A stretch of 64,000 nt of DNA. Source: Galerina marginata. Its lineage: Eukaryota > Basidiomycota > Agaricomycetes > Agaricales > Galerinaceae. Both the position numbers and the translations under genes were made by a program. Under the pieces are notes generated by a model. That model made no database searches, was not told the DNA's origin, and saw nothing but the letters and a program-made list of their open reading frames with translations. The first letter of the stretch is position 1; each line of letters opens with the position of its first letter. This document shows, in pieces, positions 36,091-47,980 of this stretch. Location: NCBI GenBank assembly GCA_023014335.1, contig JAECYW010000009.1, forward strand, positions 124,001 through 188,000, read 5' to 3'.

Positions 36091-36429
36091 ATGTACGGAA
36101 CTCCAGGGAAACCGGGAGAAGCAGCAAAACATTGCCCCAACGGGAGGGGAGGTGGTGGAGGTGGAGGCGGGGGTGGAGGCGGTGGCGGTGGCGGCTACAA
36201 TGGCTACAGAGGCAATGCTGGCGCTGATGGCGCTGATGGAGCTCCCTGTTGGGGGCATTCCCATTCTGGGAATCCAGGAAATTCGGGAGGGAGGGGAGGT
36301 GGCGGAGGTGGCGGAGGTGGCGGTGGAGGAGGAGGACACTGTATAATGATCGAAGACTCGGATTCCATTACCCACATCGCTGTCGACGGCCCATTACGAG
36401 ACCACTTTATATGGCTCTTTTTATCCTGA
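36091..36429 (+). CDS. Poly-glycine/collagen-like small protein, copy 2
   Basis: 112 aa, same architecture as copy 1 with two extra glycines in the first run and small changes in the centre (NAGADGADGAPCWGHSHSG). The C-terminus CIMIEDSDSITHIAVDGPLRDHF is preserved. The runs use mixed GGT/GGC/GGA/GGG codons, so they are not a simple microsatellite and the glycine content looks maintained at protein level. Confidence 0.65.
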   Translation: MYGTPGKPGEAAKHCPNGRGGGGGGGGGGGGGGGGYNGYRGNAGADGADGAPCWGHSHSGNPGNSGGRGGGGGGGGGGGGGGHCIMIEDSDSITHIAVDGPLRDHFIWLFLS

Positions 36430-38679
36430 GGTCTTTTAGTTCACGAGTATGTTTACAGTTGACTTGTATTGAACGTAGATAGGCGGGTCACGAATGAATA
36501 ACGGACTAATGTTATTGAAGAGGTAGTCAGGCTTATACACAGAATATCTAGTCGGTCCGTAGTTAACTGTCGTAGATAGTCAAATACTACGGATGGTGGA
36601 TCAACGATACCGAGTGGGATAGCGAGCGTCGGATAGCCTTCCTTATAATTCACGACTTCTTTCGCCAGGCTAGATAGTGCCAGACATCGACCGCTTCGAG
36701 CTGGTTATTGAATTAAATCGCATTTCATATGACTTCCCCGTGGACGAAACTCAAAGCTCATTTCCTTCGCTTCATTTCTTCCCGCCTTTTTGCCACTCCC
36801 ATCCAAACCTTAACACCCTATTTCTACAGTTAAATCTCGCTAACTTGATTCAAGTTCCGATGTCGCGAACAGGGAGACATGTAGGATTATAACTGCACCA
36901 TTTCTTCCTGTTACAATCCCTCCTAACTCAGTGAGAAGTGGTTCTTGTCACCTAACAATTTTACCCCTGTTCTTGTTTGCATCGAGTATGTCACTTCGCT
37001 TTGACTATATCGAGAATTCGCGTGGTTGGAGGCTTCGCCCGTTCTCTCCATATCCTCCTCGCCGTCGACCGCCCGTGCCTGCACACGGATTACAACATTC
37101 GCATCCCATTGTCTTCTGCTTTCCTTGCGAACTGCGGACGAAAACGTATAGTTCGCGTTCTCTCGATAGTCCTTTGAGCGGTTGGAGTATCGGATGCCTT
37201 CTTGGTGCTTTAAAACTCCAAGTTAGCCCATTCTCGTAAGAAAAAGGGTGGTCGAACACCAAACTACAAAGAGAATGATAATGAGATAAGTGAGATAAGG
37301 GATATGAGAAAAAGCACGCACACATGGGCTCCTTCAGCGCGAAAGTACGGTGTCGTTCAAACCTACTATCCCTCCCACGTTCCAGCTCCAGCTAGGGAGG
37401 CACTTCGGTTTAATGGCGACTCTGGAAGGCGGCATAGACGACTGGATAACGTTTCCCAGGCAAAGAATGACAATAAAACGAAGATAGTATGGTGAGGTGA
37501 ATCCACAATGGGAAGAGCCAACGCAGGCGACTCGTCTGACTCCTCAGGCTAGAGTCATGCCCCGCCAGGTCCACGCCAAGTTCTTTTCGATATCTTCGTC
37601 TTCGTTTGGCCCTCCTCGTCAGCCACGATCGCAGCCTCATCCACATCACATTCATCCCTCGACGAAGACGGCGAGAAGGAGTAGATCTCCCCTATGCACA
37701 ACGACGACGAGAGAATCCTAAGCATATCCTGTTGATGGACTGTGCGATCTCCACGACCACATCGCCGTAGTAGAACTTCCTGCCTTCCAGGCGTACGTAT
37801 TGCCCGTGATGGTGAGGTTGACTTCATGGCAAGTACGCTCCAGTTAGTTGGGGAAGCCCACTTGACCGGCTCTGGCGTACACCTAGAGTATAACGAGGTG
37901 TCATTCGCCGATTTCCAGTCACGGAGAGATATAAATCGCGGAGGTCACAGAGGTGGTGCCAACAACGATGGGAAAGGATATCGACTACGGATACGATTCA
38001 CATGCGGATGGAGGAAGAGAACCGGGAGCAAGGCTGTAAATGAACGGAAGGGTAGTAGGAACGAGTGATGTCACTGGCGCAGAAGCCGCAAGTCGAGACC
38101 AGGACGTTGTCGTCTATGTTGATGGTGTTGTTCTTGATATTGAGAAAGTTTTGAGGAATGTGAAAAGAAGTGAGGAGGTAGGAGTTGGCGGTAACTGCTA
38201 TAATTCAAGAAGAAATCGAGTCGGCGCTGAGGAAGTTCGACTTGAGCGTGAGCCCGAACAGTGCCAAGCTCGCGCCTGGGTCGCCCAGCTCCCAGATTCG
38301 AGATTCCAGGGATAATTGCAGTCGGCCTGAGCTGGGGTTGACTATGTTGCACCTAGCAAATTGACTAGTGATGCACGAATACACCAGCGCCGAGCGCCAA
38401 GGCCTGAGGTCCAAGATGGATAAAGAACTTGATATGCGCGGTTTGGATAATAGGCCCGGTCGAGGTGGCAGTCGAGGTTTATGCCAGCGAGGAATCCCTA
38501 ACGACGGTACAAGAACTATTATTTGCATCGAATGGATTGAGCTTGAGAAGATCGCGATTCCATGTTCAATCTCCATTCTCGATACTCGGTCTTTGAGGGT
38601 TTCTTTCGAAGAGGAGAAGAGCAACCACTATAAAAAGTTAACTCAACTGCAGGCGCACAAGGAGAGCATATTGACTTAC
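36430..38679. other. Unassigned block segment, block 2
   Basis: 36690-37030 is a dispersed repeat also found at about 45870-46170 and partly at 13480-13560. From about 37040 it follows block 1/3. A minus-strand frame (38205-38624, ending LALFGLTLKSNFLSADS) is open here but interrupted in block 1. Confidence 0.3.
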
Positions 38680-38835
38680 CAAGTCGCCGTAGTAGCCTAT
38701 CATGCCTACCCTAGCAGCTCGGGTCTGGCAATGCTCGGATAGCACGTCAGGAACAGTGGCAACAAACTCAATATCACGCAGGACGGTCACCGAGTACAGC
38801 TGACTAATTGGATCAACACCCCCGGGCCGCTTGCT
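38680..38835 (-). CDS. Partial exon of an unassigned minus-strand gene, block 2
   Basis: Reads GVDPISQLYSVTVLRDIEF then VATVPDVLSEHCQTRAARV up to a GTAAGT donor. Block 3 differs by one codon deletion and synonymous changes. Other exons unresolved; family unknown. Confidence 0.38.
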
Positions 38836-40577
38836 TGACGCCTCCGGAAGTTGTTTCTCAACATCGACGGCTGTGTCCAGACTCCAGAGACTGTTCTATC
38901 AGGCGCGGCATCCTGAGTGGCCTTCTCTTTAGACGATAATCTCAACAAAAATCGCAATCACCTTAAGCCAGCCTCCTTGTTTACCTCGACGCCGGCCGGC
39001 CTGTGTAGATGTCAACCTCCCTTTTAGCCGATAACGACAGGTTGTGATTGCATCTGCAACTTCACACTTGATGACGGATTACCTTTCCTGACAGGCGAGC
39101 CGCCCGCCCTATGTGCGGGCGCGGGACTAGGAGAGAGGGGTGGGTGGAGAGGGAGAGAGTGAAAGCAGGCCGCGTGTGGAGCTGGGATGTGCTACGGACA
39201 CGATGAACAGGGAAGAAGGTGTGTAGTGCGTAACCTGACACCAATGAAAGAAGCAGGAAACGATGATATTGACCATCTATCATGCAGCTGTCCCCGTCTG
39301 CGCCGTCTGATGCCACAATAGTGTGCCGCCAGGCCAATGGCGTCTGATAAAGACCACATCTAATTTGAGCGTTGAAGAGTGGACATCACCGCTGTCACCT
39401 CCTTGCCCGTCCCGCCCATTTCGTCGCTGTTACTCGTGCCCAGCCCGTCGGCGTCGGGTTCAACGTCAACGCCCTATCAAATCCTTGATACCCCAAGGTA
39501 CGTACAGGTCACTTCTGTCATTCTGCATAAACCCATGTATTCTGTTTCCTAAGCACCTAAGGCCTACGCACAGCCCGGCAGGGCTATCTTGGGCCCCATT
39601 CTGCCTTTCATAGCAGAAACCACCTCTTATTCTTCGCGCCTTGCGCTCCTGAACCTGGAGCGGGTAGGAAGGAAAGAGAATTTCAAAGAGGTATCACGGT
39701 CGGTGACTTCGAAACTAAGTGTCAGTCGCGCGCTAACGTAGGGCACAAGCGGAATTGGCGGGAACGCGCTTTCGACCCCGAATCGACTCCTCAGAAAGCA
39801 GGTGGAAGCCTAATGCCTAATGTCGCAATCGCAATCACAGCCGCCGCTCCGTTTGGTGGGAGAGCGTAACCCAATCGTAAGACGATATCACGAAGGTCTA
39901 TAATTGGAGTAACAAAACCGAGGATGGCATACGCGGGCTCACGTCCTGCGTTCGGCTGAGAAAGGTGAGATCGAATGAATTGGTTGTGTGAGTCGCTGAT
40001 AATGGTGCGGCGAATAGACACGGGATGGCGAGAAAGAGATTGCGGACGATGAGGAGCATCTAAGGAGTCCAGAGCGTTACCGCAGTTGCTGTTCTAATGG
40101 ATCTCCATAACGAAATTCGTGCGTTCTAAAACCCAGCGTTTTCTCTCCAAAGGTCAATTCTTCCATGGAGACCCGGTGGGAGCTGCCTGAAGGCTCATGT
40201 TTGTCACCTGTCGACATCTTGTCAGCTGCTCTGTACTTTACTCCGATTGGTACGATCAAGACGCTGAGTGATTCCGAATTTCCGCCAGTTCGCCGATGCT
40301 TCGAGCGTGTAAGTAAGTAGCACGAAGGTGACTCGCCCATTGCCCTCTGAGTGTATGCGCGACTTCTCCACCAAACGGGTTGCACTGATTGCAATCATTT
40401 TACTTTGGCCGTACTGATCTCCATGCCGGCTTCGAACATGGGCTAGGATTCTCTAGATAATAATAGCTACCTAAAATTACTGACAACTAACATCGTACAT
40501 GTCAGCCGAATGGAGGCAATTAGGACATTGATTTGATTATCGCGCGGAGGCTGATGCTTAAGTAGATGATCGACCGC

Positions 40578-43500
40578 ATGATGGCTCGTTTTCTCCCCTC
40601 TTTCCGCTTCCACCTTCCCAAGGACGAATACATAACCAAGCTCTTAGCGGTGCGTCAGGATGTGCTCCTTAGGTTACGATTTCTCTCAACACTATTTTAG
40701 AACCAGAAACTCCAGAGGGTAGGTGCTTTAATCATCAAGCCACCGACAAAATTGACCATTACCAAACCTCAAGAATAGATGGCCGAAAATGTAAGCGAGG
40801 TATCCGTTTATTTGGGCGAAGACCTCTCAAGGTGAAGCCATATTATCATTATTGTAGTTTGTGAGTTTTGTCATTCGTCAACGGCGTCAAGTCCTTAACC
40901 TTTCCCTCTTCGTGTCCTCTAGAATGTAAGCGGATGTTTCCAATACTGAGCAGCGGTTATTAAGATGCTGATTGTGTCTCTTTCTCTACGATGATGGCTT
41001 GGCTTATCAGTGGGCAAGTACTATCTCTCGGAATAAAAGTTTTAATCCACGCTTACCTCTAAGTTTTGGCATCAGGAGGTGCGTGAACTTGCGGAATACT
41101 GGGATTATGTTTGCCAATGCTTTTGCGATGGTAAATCACATTTAGGAAGTATGCGAATATACCTCTTGCTTGGAAAGCGCTTTCTGACTTATATTTCATC
41201 TGAAGAACGTGCGTAGCGACTCAGATACATCAAATATATTAGAAGTCAGCTCACTATTATGGAATGTTGTTCGGTCATTAGACGGTGAGGCATCTTAACC
41301 GGCATAGCCATTAGGTATCAAATGACTAACTGGAGTTGACACCTGCACAGCCGGTGCGACAGTAGCTTGAATACTGCAGGCGTTTAACTAATGAAGTTGT
41401 TTTTCTCGGAAATTCAGCATGTCCGTTGAGTCAATCAGATATTAACAAGAATGTGGTAATAAAACTGCCCTTAGAGGTGTCATCAGAGGGTAAGTGAGGG
41501 TGCTAGGTTGGTGAAATCTCTAACGGAAACACGGTTTGTGTCCTTAGGAAGTACGTAAATCCATTGAATATTCCAAGAAATTGACTTACAAAAATGCGAC
41601 GGGTTTGTGTCCTCAGAAAGTACGTGAATCCATTGAATATTCCGAGGAATTGACTTACAAAAATGCGACGGGTTTCGGTCCTCAGTTCGTACGTGAATCC
41701 ATTGAATATTCCGAGGAATTGACTTACAAAAATGCGACGGGTTTCGGTCCTCAGTTCGTACGTGAATCCATTGAATATTCCGAGGAATTGACTTACAAAA
41801 ATGCGACGGGTTTGTGTCCTCAGTTAGTATGTGAATCCATGGAATATTCCGGGGAATTGACTTTCAAAAATGCGACGGGTTTCTGTCCTCAGTTCGTACG
41901 TGAATCCATTGAATATTCCGAGGAATTGACTTACAAAAATGCGACGGTTTGTGCCCTCAGAATGTATGTGAATCCATTGAATATTCCGAGGAATTGACTT
42001 ACAAAAACGCGACGGGTTTCTGTCCTCAGGCAGTACGTGAATCCATTGAATATTCCGAGGAATTGACTTACAAAAATGCGACGGGTTTGTGTCCTCAGAA
42101 TGTACGTGAATCCATTGAATATTCCGGGGAATTGACTTACAAAAATGCGACGGGTTTCTGTCCTCAGTATGTACGTGAATCCATTGAATATTCCGAGGAA
42201 TTGACTTACAAAAATGCGACGGTTTGGGTCCTCAGTTCGTACGTGAATCCATCGAATATTCCGAGGAATTGACTTACAAAAATGCGACGGTTTGTGCCCT
42301 CAGAATGTACGTGAATCCATTGAATATTCCGAGGAATTGACTTACAAAAATGCGACGGGTTTCGGTCCTCAGTTCGTACGTGAATCCATTGAATATTCCG
42401 AGGAATTGACTTACAAAAATGCGACGGTTTGTGTCCTCAGAATGTACGTGAATCCATTGAATATTCCGAGGAATTGACTTACAAAAATGCGACGGGTTTC
42501 TGTCCTCAGACAGTACGTCAATCCATTGAATATTCCGAGGAGTTAACTTAAATATGAAAATTCTCAGTTGGTACATGAATCCGTTGCTTTTCTTCTGCTT
42601 TCTGTCACTCACTCTCGCCATCCTTTTTTCATCTCAATAGCGAGTAAGTGTACTGCTGTCCAGCATTACCTGCTATTTATCTCTTACTTACTTTATTTTA
42701 CAGATGGTGCATCTTTTACTCCATTCTTTTTTGTTGTTTCTTGCCAACGTACATGTTAAAGAACAGATACCCCACCTGTAATTTCGCTATATTTGCTAGA
42801 AGGTGTCCTCTTCGTCACTCATATTTTTTACTCCAGTGATCAATGGCGTCATTAACGCATACGTTCATAATCATCTTCCAATTTTCCTTCTAGATCTTGA
42901 ACAAATGCAACTTGTCCATAGAGGTGCTCTTGCGACCGTTTTATTGGACAAGACGACAATATTTATGGAACATTGTACCAACAATGTGTCTAAGAACGAC
43001 ATTCACTCTATTGCCACAAACTGGATAACTGAGGAGACATCATATTCAATCCTTTCCCATCGATGGCTTCCTGGTGGCGAGTTGGCATTTACTGATATAT
43101 TAAAATTTGCAGATTATCAAGGCATACTGCGCGAGTTGATCAAATTTAACTCTCCAAGTCACGGTGCAAATATTGCGATTGAGGTGATTATTGTCGTTAT
43201 GAACAGTGCAATCCACACTAAGTCAAACTGCCCAGTTGGACGACCCTATGAAGAAGTTGTACCAAGTGTTGTTTCCAGCCGATCAAAAAGAAACCCGCTT
43301 TCCGAGCTTCGAAAAGCTCATCATATTTTGTTGGATCTCTGCTCAACATTCCTGCCGCTTTGTTTGGTTTGACTCCGGTTGTATTAACAAAAGCAGTAGC
43401 GCCGAGCTTGAGGAGTCAATTCGATCGATGTTTAATTGGTACTCCAAATCCAAGGTTTGCATTGTGCACCTTGCCGATACCACCGACGTCCCAAGCTTTC

Positions 43501-44350
43501 GTAAAGATGAGTGGTTTACACGAGGCTGGACTTTACAAGAACTTTTGGCGCCGAAAAGCCTGAGGTTCTTTGGGAAATCATGGGGACCCATAACAACCTC
43601 TTCCTTCAACAATGATGATAACGACAAAATCGCTAATTCTGCATCAAAGCAACATCTCTGGAATCACATCTCGGATATAACAGGGATTTCACCAAAGCAT
43701 TTCTCCACATTTAATTCTGGGGTTGACCGTGCCAGAGACGCTCTTGTGTGGTTATCAAAGCGGAAGACGACCCGGATTGAGGACATGGCCTATTGTCTCA
43801 TTGGTTTATTAGGTGTTCCACTTACCATCGCTTACGGTGAAGGGGAGATGGCATTTTATCGATTGCAGGTGGAGGTTCTCCAACGTACCGCAGAGTCGCA
43901 GACATGGGACTATTTGTCTGGCAGGGACAGTCATCGGTCGGCAACAGCATGCTTGCGGCTAAGCCAGATAGCTTTTCGTCCGAATCATCTCTCACAATCC
44001 AGCCATTTTCCTCCTCAACATTGACAGACGACATCGACCCATCGTACTCGTTGACTAACTTCGGTTTGCGTATCCGATTACTGGTTTACAGAATTCCAGC
44101 CGACAAGTGGTTCATGGAAAGCAGTGAACAAAAAATTACTTTGGCTCAGCCGTTGAATATCACTCTGAAGCTCCAAACCCGCCTAGATTATGACCTTATC
44201 GAGCTCGCTTTTCTTGGAAAGGTAGACAACCGAGGGTCCCTCGCTATCTTGCTAGGCTCCAAAGGCGGACAATGGAAACGGATCTCAAGCGACTACACCT
44301 TCCTACATCGTCCCAGAGGCACTTCCCTCCAAACGAGATTCATTTTCTAA
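40578..44350 (+). CDS. HET-domain protein with single-codon exon array, copy 2 (frameshifted)
   Basis: Inferred model: exon 1 at 40578-40649 (MMARFLPSFRFHLPKDEY...), exon 2 at 40701-40718 (NQKLQR, no stop), exon 3 at 40779-40790 (MAEN). Then 28 three-nucleotide exons from 40858 to 42704-42706, large exon 42800-43183, a 52-nt intron, and a final exon from 43236. All introns are phase 0, and the frame runs unbroken from exon 1 into the HET domain. HET motifs are as in copy 1. An 8-bp insertion GCAGAGTC at 43890-43897 shifts the frame after RLQVEVLQRT; the shifted frame stops at 44024, about 452 aa in total, whereas the ancestral frame would have run to 44350. One intron (41014-41075) uses a GC donor in both copies. 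The conserved exon-1 reading frame argues the array is coding and not 5' UTR. The gene may be a recent pseudogene or encode a truncated protein. Confidence 0.65.
41551..42512 (+). repeat. Tandem 69-bp intron-codon array, copy 2
   Basis: Fourteen near-identical introns (66 or 65 nt), each followed by one codon. Array codons 12-25 encode KFFLFNA then NYFNFNT. The 65-nt units (ending at 41960, 42235, 42303 and 42440) would break a read-through frame. Besides the codon, only two bases 9-10 nt upstream of the acceptor vary repeatedly (GT, CT, CG, GG). Three further unlike introns with codons TTG, CGA and ATG follow to 42706. Confidence 0.85.
43890..43897 (+). other. 8-bp frameshifting insertion in HET exon
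   Basis: GCAGAGTC is inserted before GCAGAC and shares GCAGA with it, as expected of slippage or an excision footprint. Removing it restores the copy-1 frame TADMGLFVWQG. Confidence 0.7.
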
Positions 44351-44374
44351 CGTTCCACGATCATGGTTCTCCAG

Positions 44375-47300
44375 GTAGGTCCTCTTTCAGCAAACGACAC
44401 CCGTAACTTTCCTAATTTCAATCCCAGTCGTGGTCTCCACTCAAGACCCGTAGTTCTGTTTAGAAAATGTCTGATACTGTCTAGTTCACGTTTCCATTTC
44501 ACAATCTCGCTTCTCCTTTCTCAATTTTTTTTTTCGTACCGGCCCAGAAATTTTACCGAAAGCAAATCAATAGTAAAAAGAATGTCCAGACTCCCATTCG
44601 TTGCCCGTTCGTTTCATCGTTGTAATTGTATGTAGGACTTAGGAACGTGACCAGTCGGTTGTAGTTGTAGTCGAGTATTCCACGTGTTGTGTTCGTCTTG
44701 CTCGTTACCAACCATTGCGACGTTTAACATTATTGTATGTTATGTCGAGCCAATGTCGACAACAAGCATCACCCAAGGTAATCTTATCTTATCGAACTCA
44801 GTCACGACTCACGATTCTGTGACTGCTGTTCATACCGCAAAACTTCGCCTCGAGCTTGCCTCCACCGGTTCATTCACACTTTTCGCATTCTTTGGTTCGA
44901 ATTCATTTCCATCGCTTCGGAAGGAACGCAGTCGTGAAGTCAAATTCAGCCTTTTCTTCGTCCAATTGGATATCATTGAACCATCACCTTTACAGCTGCA
45001 CGTCGGTCTCTTCGCCATGGCCTGTCTGAGGGTCATGTCCCAACCGTGGTGGAGCTATTCTCTATCTCAGTTCGCCCCAAGCTTACGTCGGCAGCAAACT
45101 TCCAAGGGCGGGCTCTGTATATGAAGACGTCGATGGACCGGTCTTGAAAGGCGCGAGTTTGGGTCGAAGGCAGAGGGCGATGTCCGAAGAGTGGCACGAA
45201 GATTGTTTTCAACATGCTTGCTGGGATTGGATCGTAAGTGATGCCAATGTCTGTGGAGATGGGCCTATATGAGACGAAACTGATGGTCGATCCGCCCACC
45301 ACCAGACCAGATCATTGTTGTCGGTATCATTTACTTCATCTGACCTTGGGTCTAAAGCTCACGATTCTGTTTTTTGCCACTGAAGTCCTTGTTGCTTGCT
45401 TGCTCCGAGTCTACGACTACTTCGAGGTTGAATACTTCACTGTATCCTTGGCGTCGCTACAGCTCCGGATAATTTCTTCATTGTTGTCATTGGATGTGGG
45501 GCATAGGCGGAAAGGACGGTTCTAGGTCATGTCTTTTGTCAAAGAATTATCGCTTCCTGCTTTTTATCTCATTGCCTGTTGTAGGGATTTGGTTCAACAA
45601 ACGGAGGCCGTGTATCATTTACCTCGACGGCGAGACCTTGTCTCCCAGAATCTGCAACTTCGTTTAGCAGGAGCGCATTGCATTCTGGGTGCGTCTCAGG
45701 TACTACTTGTTATGCAAATTAGCCGGAATTGCTTCCCTACGCTGGTCATGCAGCTGATATCGCGCATATATTGATGTAAGTCGGTCTTAACTCCCATACC
45801 GTTCTCTAAATTTAACAACTTCTCTCGATAGGCTGCGTACTTTGGGACCATGACTGCGTTGAGCTCTTTATCGATTCAAATTGGATTTTATATGACTCCC
45901 CCGGCCAAAAGGCAAGACTCGCCCTCGTTTCTTTCCTTAGCCTATACCCTCTTTGCATTCCCATCCCAACTTGAATACCCGTCTTTCCACTCTTAACTCC
46001 TTCCCTTCCTGATCACTGATCCCGATACCGCGAACTGGGAAACATCAGATTATTCACCGCTTCATTCTCCCTGTTACACGCCTTTGTAACTCGGTAAGAA
46101 GTGGTTTCTGTTGGTTGTTTTCTTTGATCGCGTATACATCGAATATATCAGCCTGCTTGACTGAACCGTGAATTCGCGTGGTTGGGGCATCGGCATCTCC
46201 GATTCGTAACAGAAGTGTAGAACTCACTCAAGTTGCTATTACACCCGGAATGGCGTTAATGGCACGGAAGCTGGGAAATGCCAGCGAACATTTTCCCCAT
46301 GGTATATAGCACCCTTAATTCTTTTCATTGTCTAATATCCCTATGACTAACATCCCCAAAGCTCTTCTCACCCGCCTGTCTTCCTGGGATCTGTCGCACT
46401 TGTTGCCGACCTTCGCCAATCCGACATCACTCGATGTTCTTCGACAGAAGATAGTGGCGAGGACGGCCGTCTCTAGATGTCGCTGTTCTGCGCGCGATGT
46501 AAGTGATTGGTGGGACTCGAGGTATGTACTTCTTTCTTTCTTCAAAGCAAGTTCCAATCTTTTCGGATTTTCAAGAAGGCTACGCTGCATTCCCTTTATA
46601 CAACCTACTCCATGCCATCGGTGTCGGTGGCAAACTAGGCCGCGGTTTTTTACCTTGCGTTCCCAGTACGGGTGTCGCTATTTTTTATTTTAGGCTGCAA
46701 GTTACGTTTCAGGTATCCGTTCTAGCCTCTCAGAATCATTGCTTACACGTTTGGCTTGATGTTAGGCCTCATCACGCCGACTTTTCAGTGGGGCTGAAAG
46801 CATTAACGGTGCAGCCATTTAAGGCGTTTTTTTCCTTCCCTTCTTCAGTGTCTTGTCATGGTATCTCTCTACTTTGCTCGGGGTACAACACGTTAACTCA
46901 ATTTTTTGTAGATCGTTTCCTGTGGATCTCATTGTCTTCATCCCGCGCACTTTGCGAGAGGATGAATACACGTGTATCGACTTTTGGTATGTCTCCTCTT
47001 TCTTCAAAGTAGTGCTTCTCAAACTTCTATCTTGGTTAGCATGACGGGCTCAAGCTCCGCTGGGGGCAGTTCAACAGCCTCGCATGAAGTATGTGGTTTG
47101 TTTTCCCCTCTTTATTCAGCCTACATACTTTTTTTTTCGCGGATCGTCTCATTCTTTAGCTTCAACGTCCGCTGCGAGAAGGCAGGGGACGGCTGTTTCT
47201 CCCTGTGTCGAACTCGTGCGGATTCGTAGGAACGCGACTTTTCAGGTTTGAGTTCAGTCCGAGCTCAAACCACCACACCTGTCTGTAAAACGACGTATAT

Positions 47301-47980
47301 ATCCACCCCTCCATAATTTTGGTGCGAATAACAGCGAATCTCAACCTCAGCCTCAAATCCTGAGCTCGTGAAGATGCTCCACCCAGGTTGTTCTTGGGAT
47401 CAATGAGCCCGTCTTTCCTCTTTCGCTCTTTTTCTACATCGGGTTTTATATTGCTCGGGTGCTATGTCTCTCCCACTTCTCGACATATCGCTTCGAATGC
47501 CACTTCCCTTTTTTCATTGTGATTCTGCATACATTCATAATACTTTCCAACCCGGTCTGATTGTGTATCAGATTGCATTCTTTTTTTGTCTTTGTTTTTT
47601 GGGTTATCAGTCATTGACCGATTTCCCGAGCCTGAGATGCGTTCAACAGTTCAAACAACTTCTCAGGCAGCAGCACTCTCGAAGGAATCGGGAACGGAGA
47701 CGACGGGGGGATATGATCGTAGTCTACTGTTAGAAAACGACCAGGCTGGGAAACTGGGAAACGCCGGCAAGCGTTCCACCAATGTACATATCTGGCATCC
47801 TCATTTATTCTTTCAAGGCATTTAACTATCCAAAATCTTCCAAATATCCGGCATCGCCGAAACTCTCCTCATCCGCCTTTCTTCCTAGGATCAGCCGCAC
47901 TCATGACCGACTGCCTTCGTCAATCCGACTTCACTCGGAGTTCTTGACCGAAAATAACGGGCACAGCAGCCGACTATGCA
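44375..47980. other. Spacer with a 3'-UTR intron and dispersed repeats
   Basis: 44375-44427 is the conserved 3'-UTR intron of HET copy 2. 45870-46170 is a dispersed repeat (see 36690). A minus-strand frame at 45033-45302 is open for 89 codons, but has no homologous copy in the window and shifts frame immediately downstream, so it is not called. Confidence 0.3.
46343..46680 (+). CDS. Candidate two-exon start of an unassigned gene
   Basis: Exon 46343-46498 encodes 52 aa (MTNIPKALLTRLSSWDLSHLL...). It is followed by a 49-nt GTAAGT...CAAAG intron and an in-phase exon starting QVPIFSDFQEGYAAFPLYNL. A decayed copy of exon 1 occurs at about 47840-47960. No domain recognised; the 3' structure is unclear. 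Confidence 0.3.

Noticed and set aside
45033..45302. 89-codon minus-strand frame as a gene
   Set aside because: Composition looks protein-like, but there is no second copy in the window, no supported start or splice partner, and the frame shifts immediately downstream.
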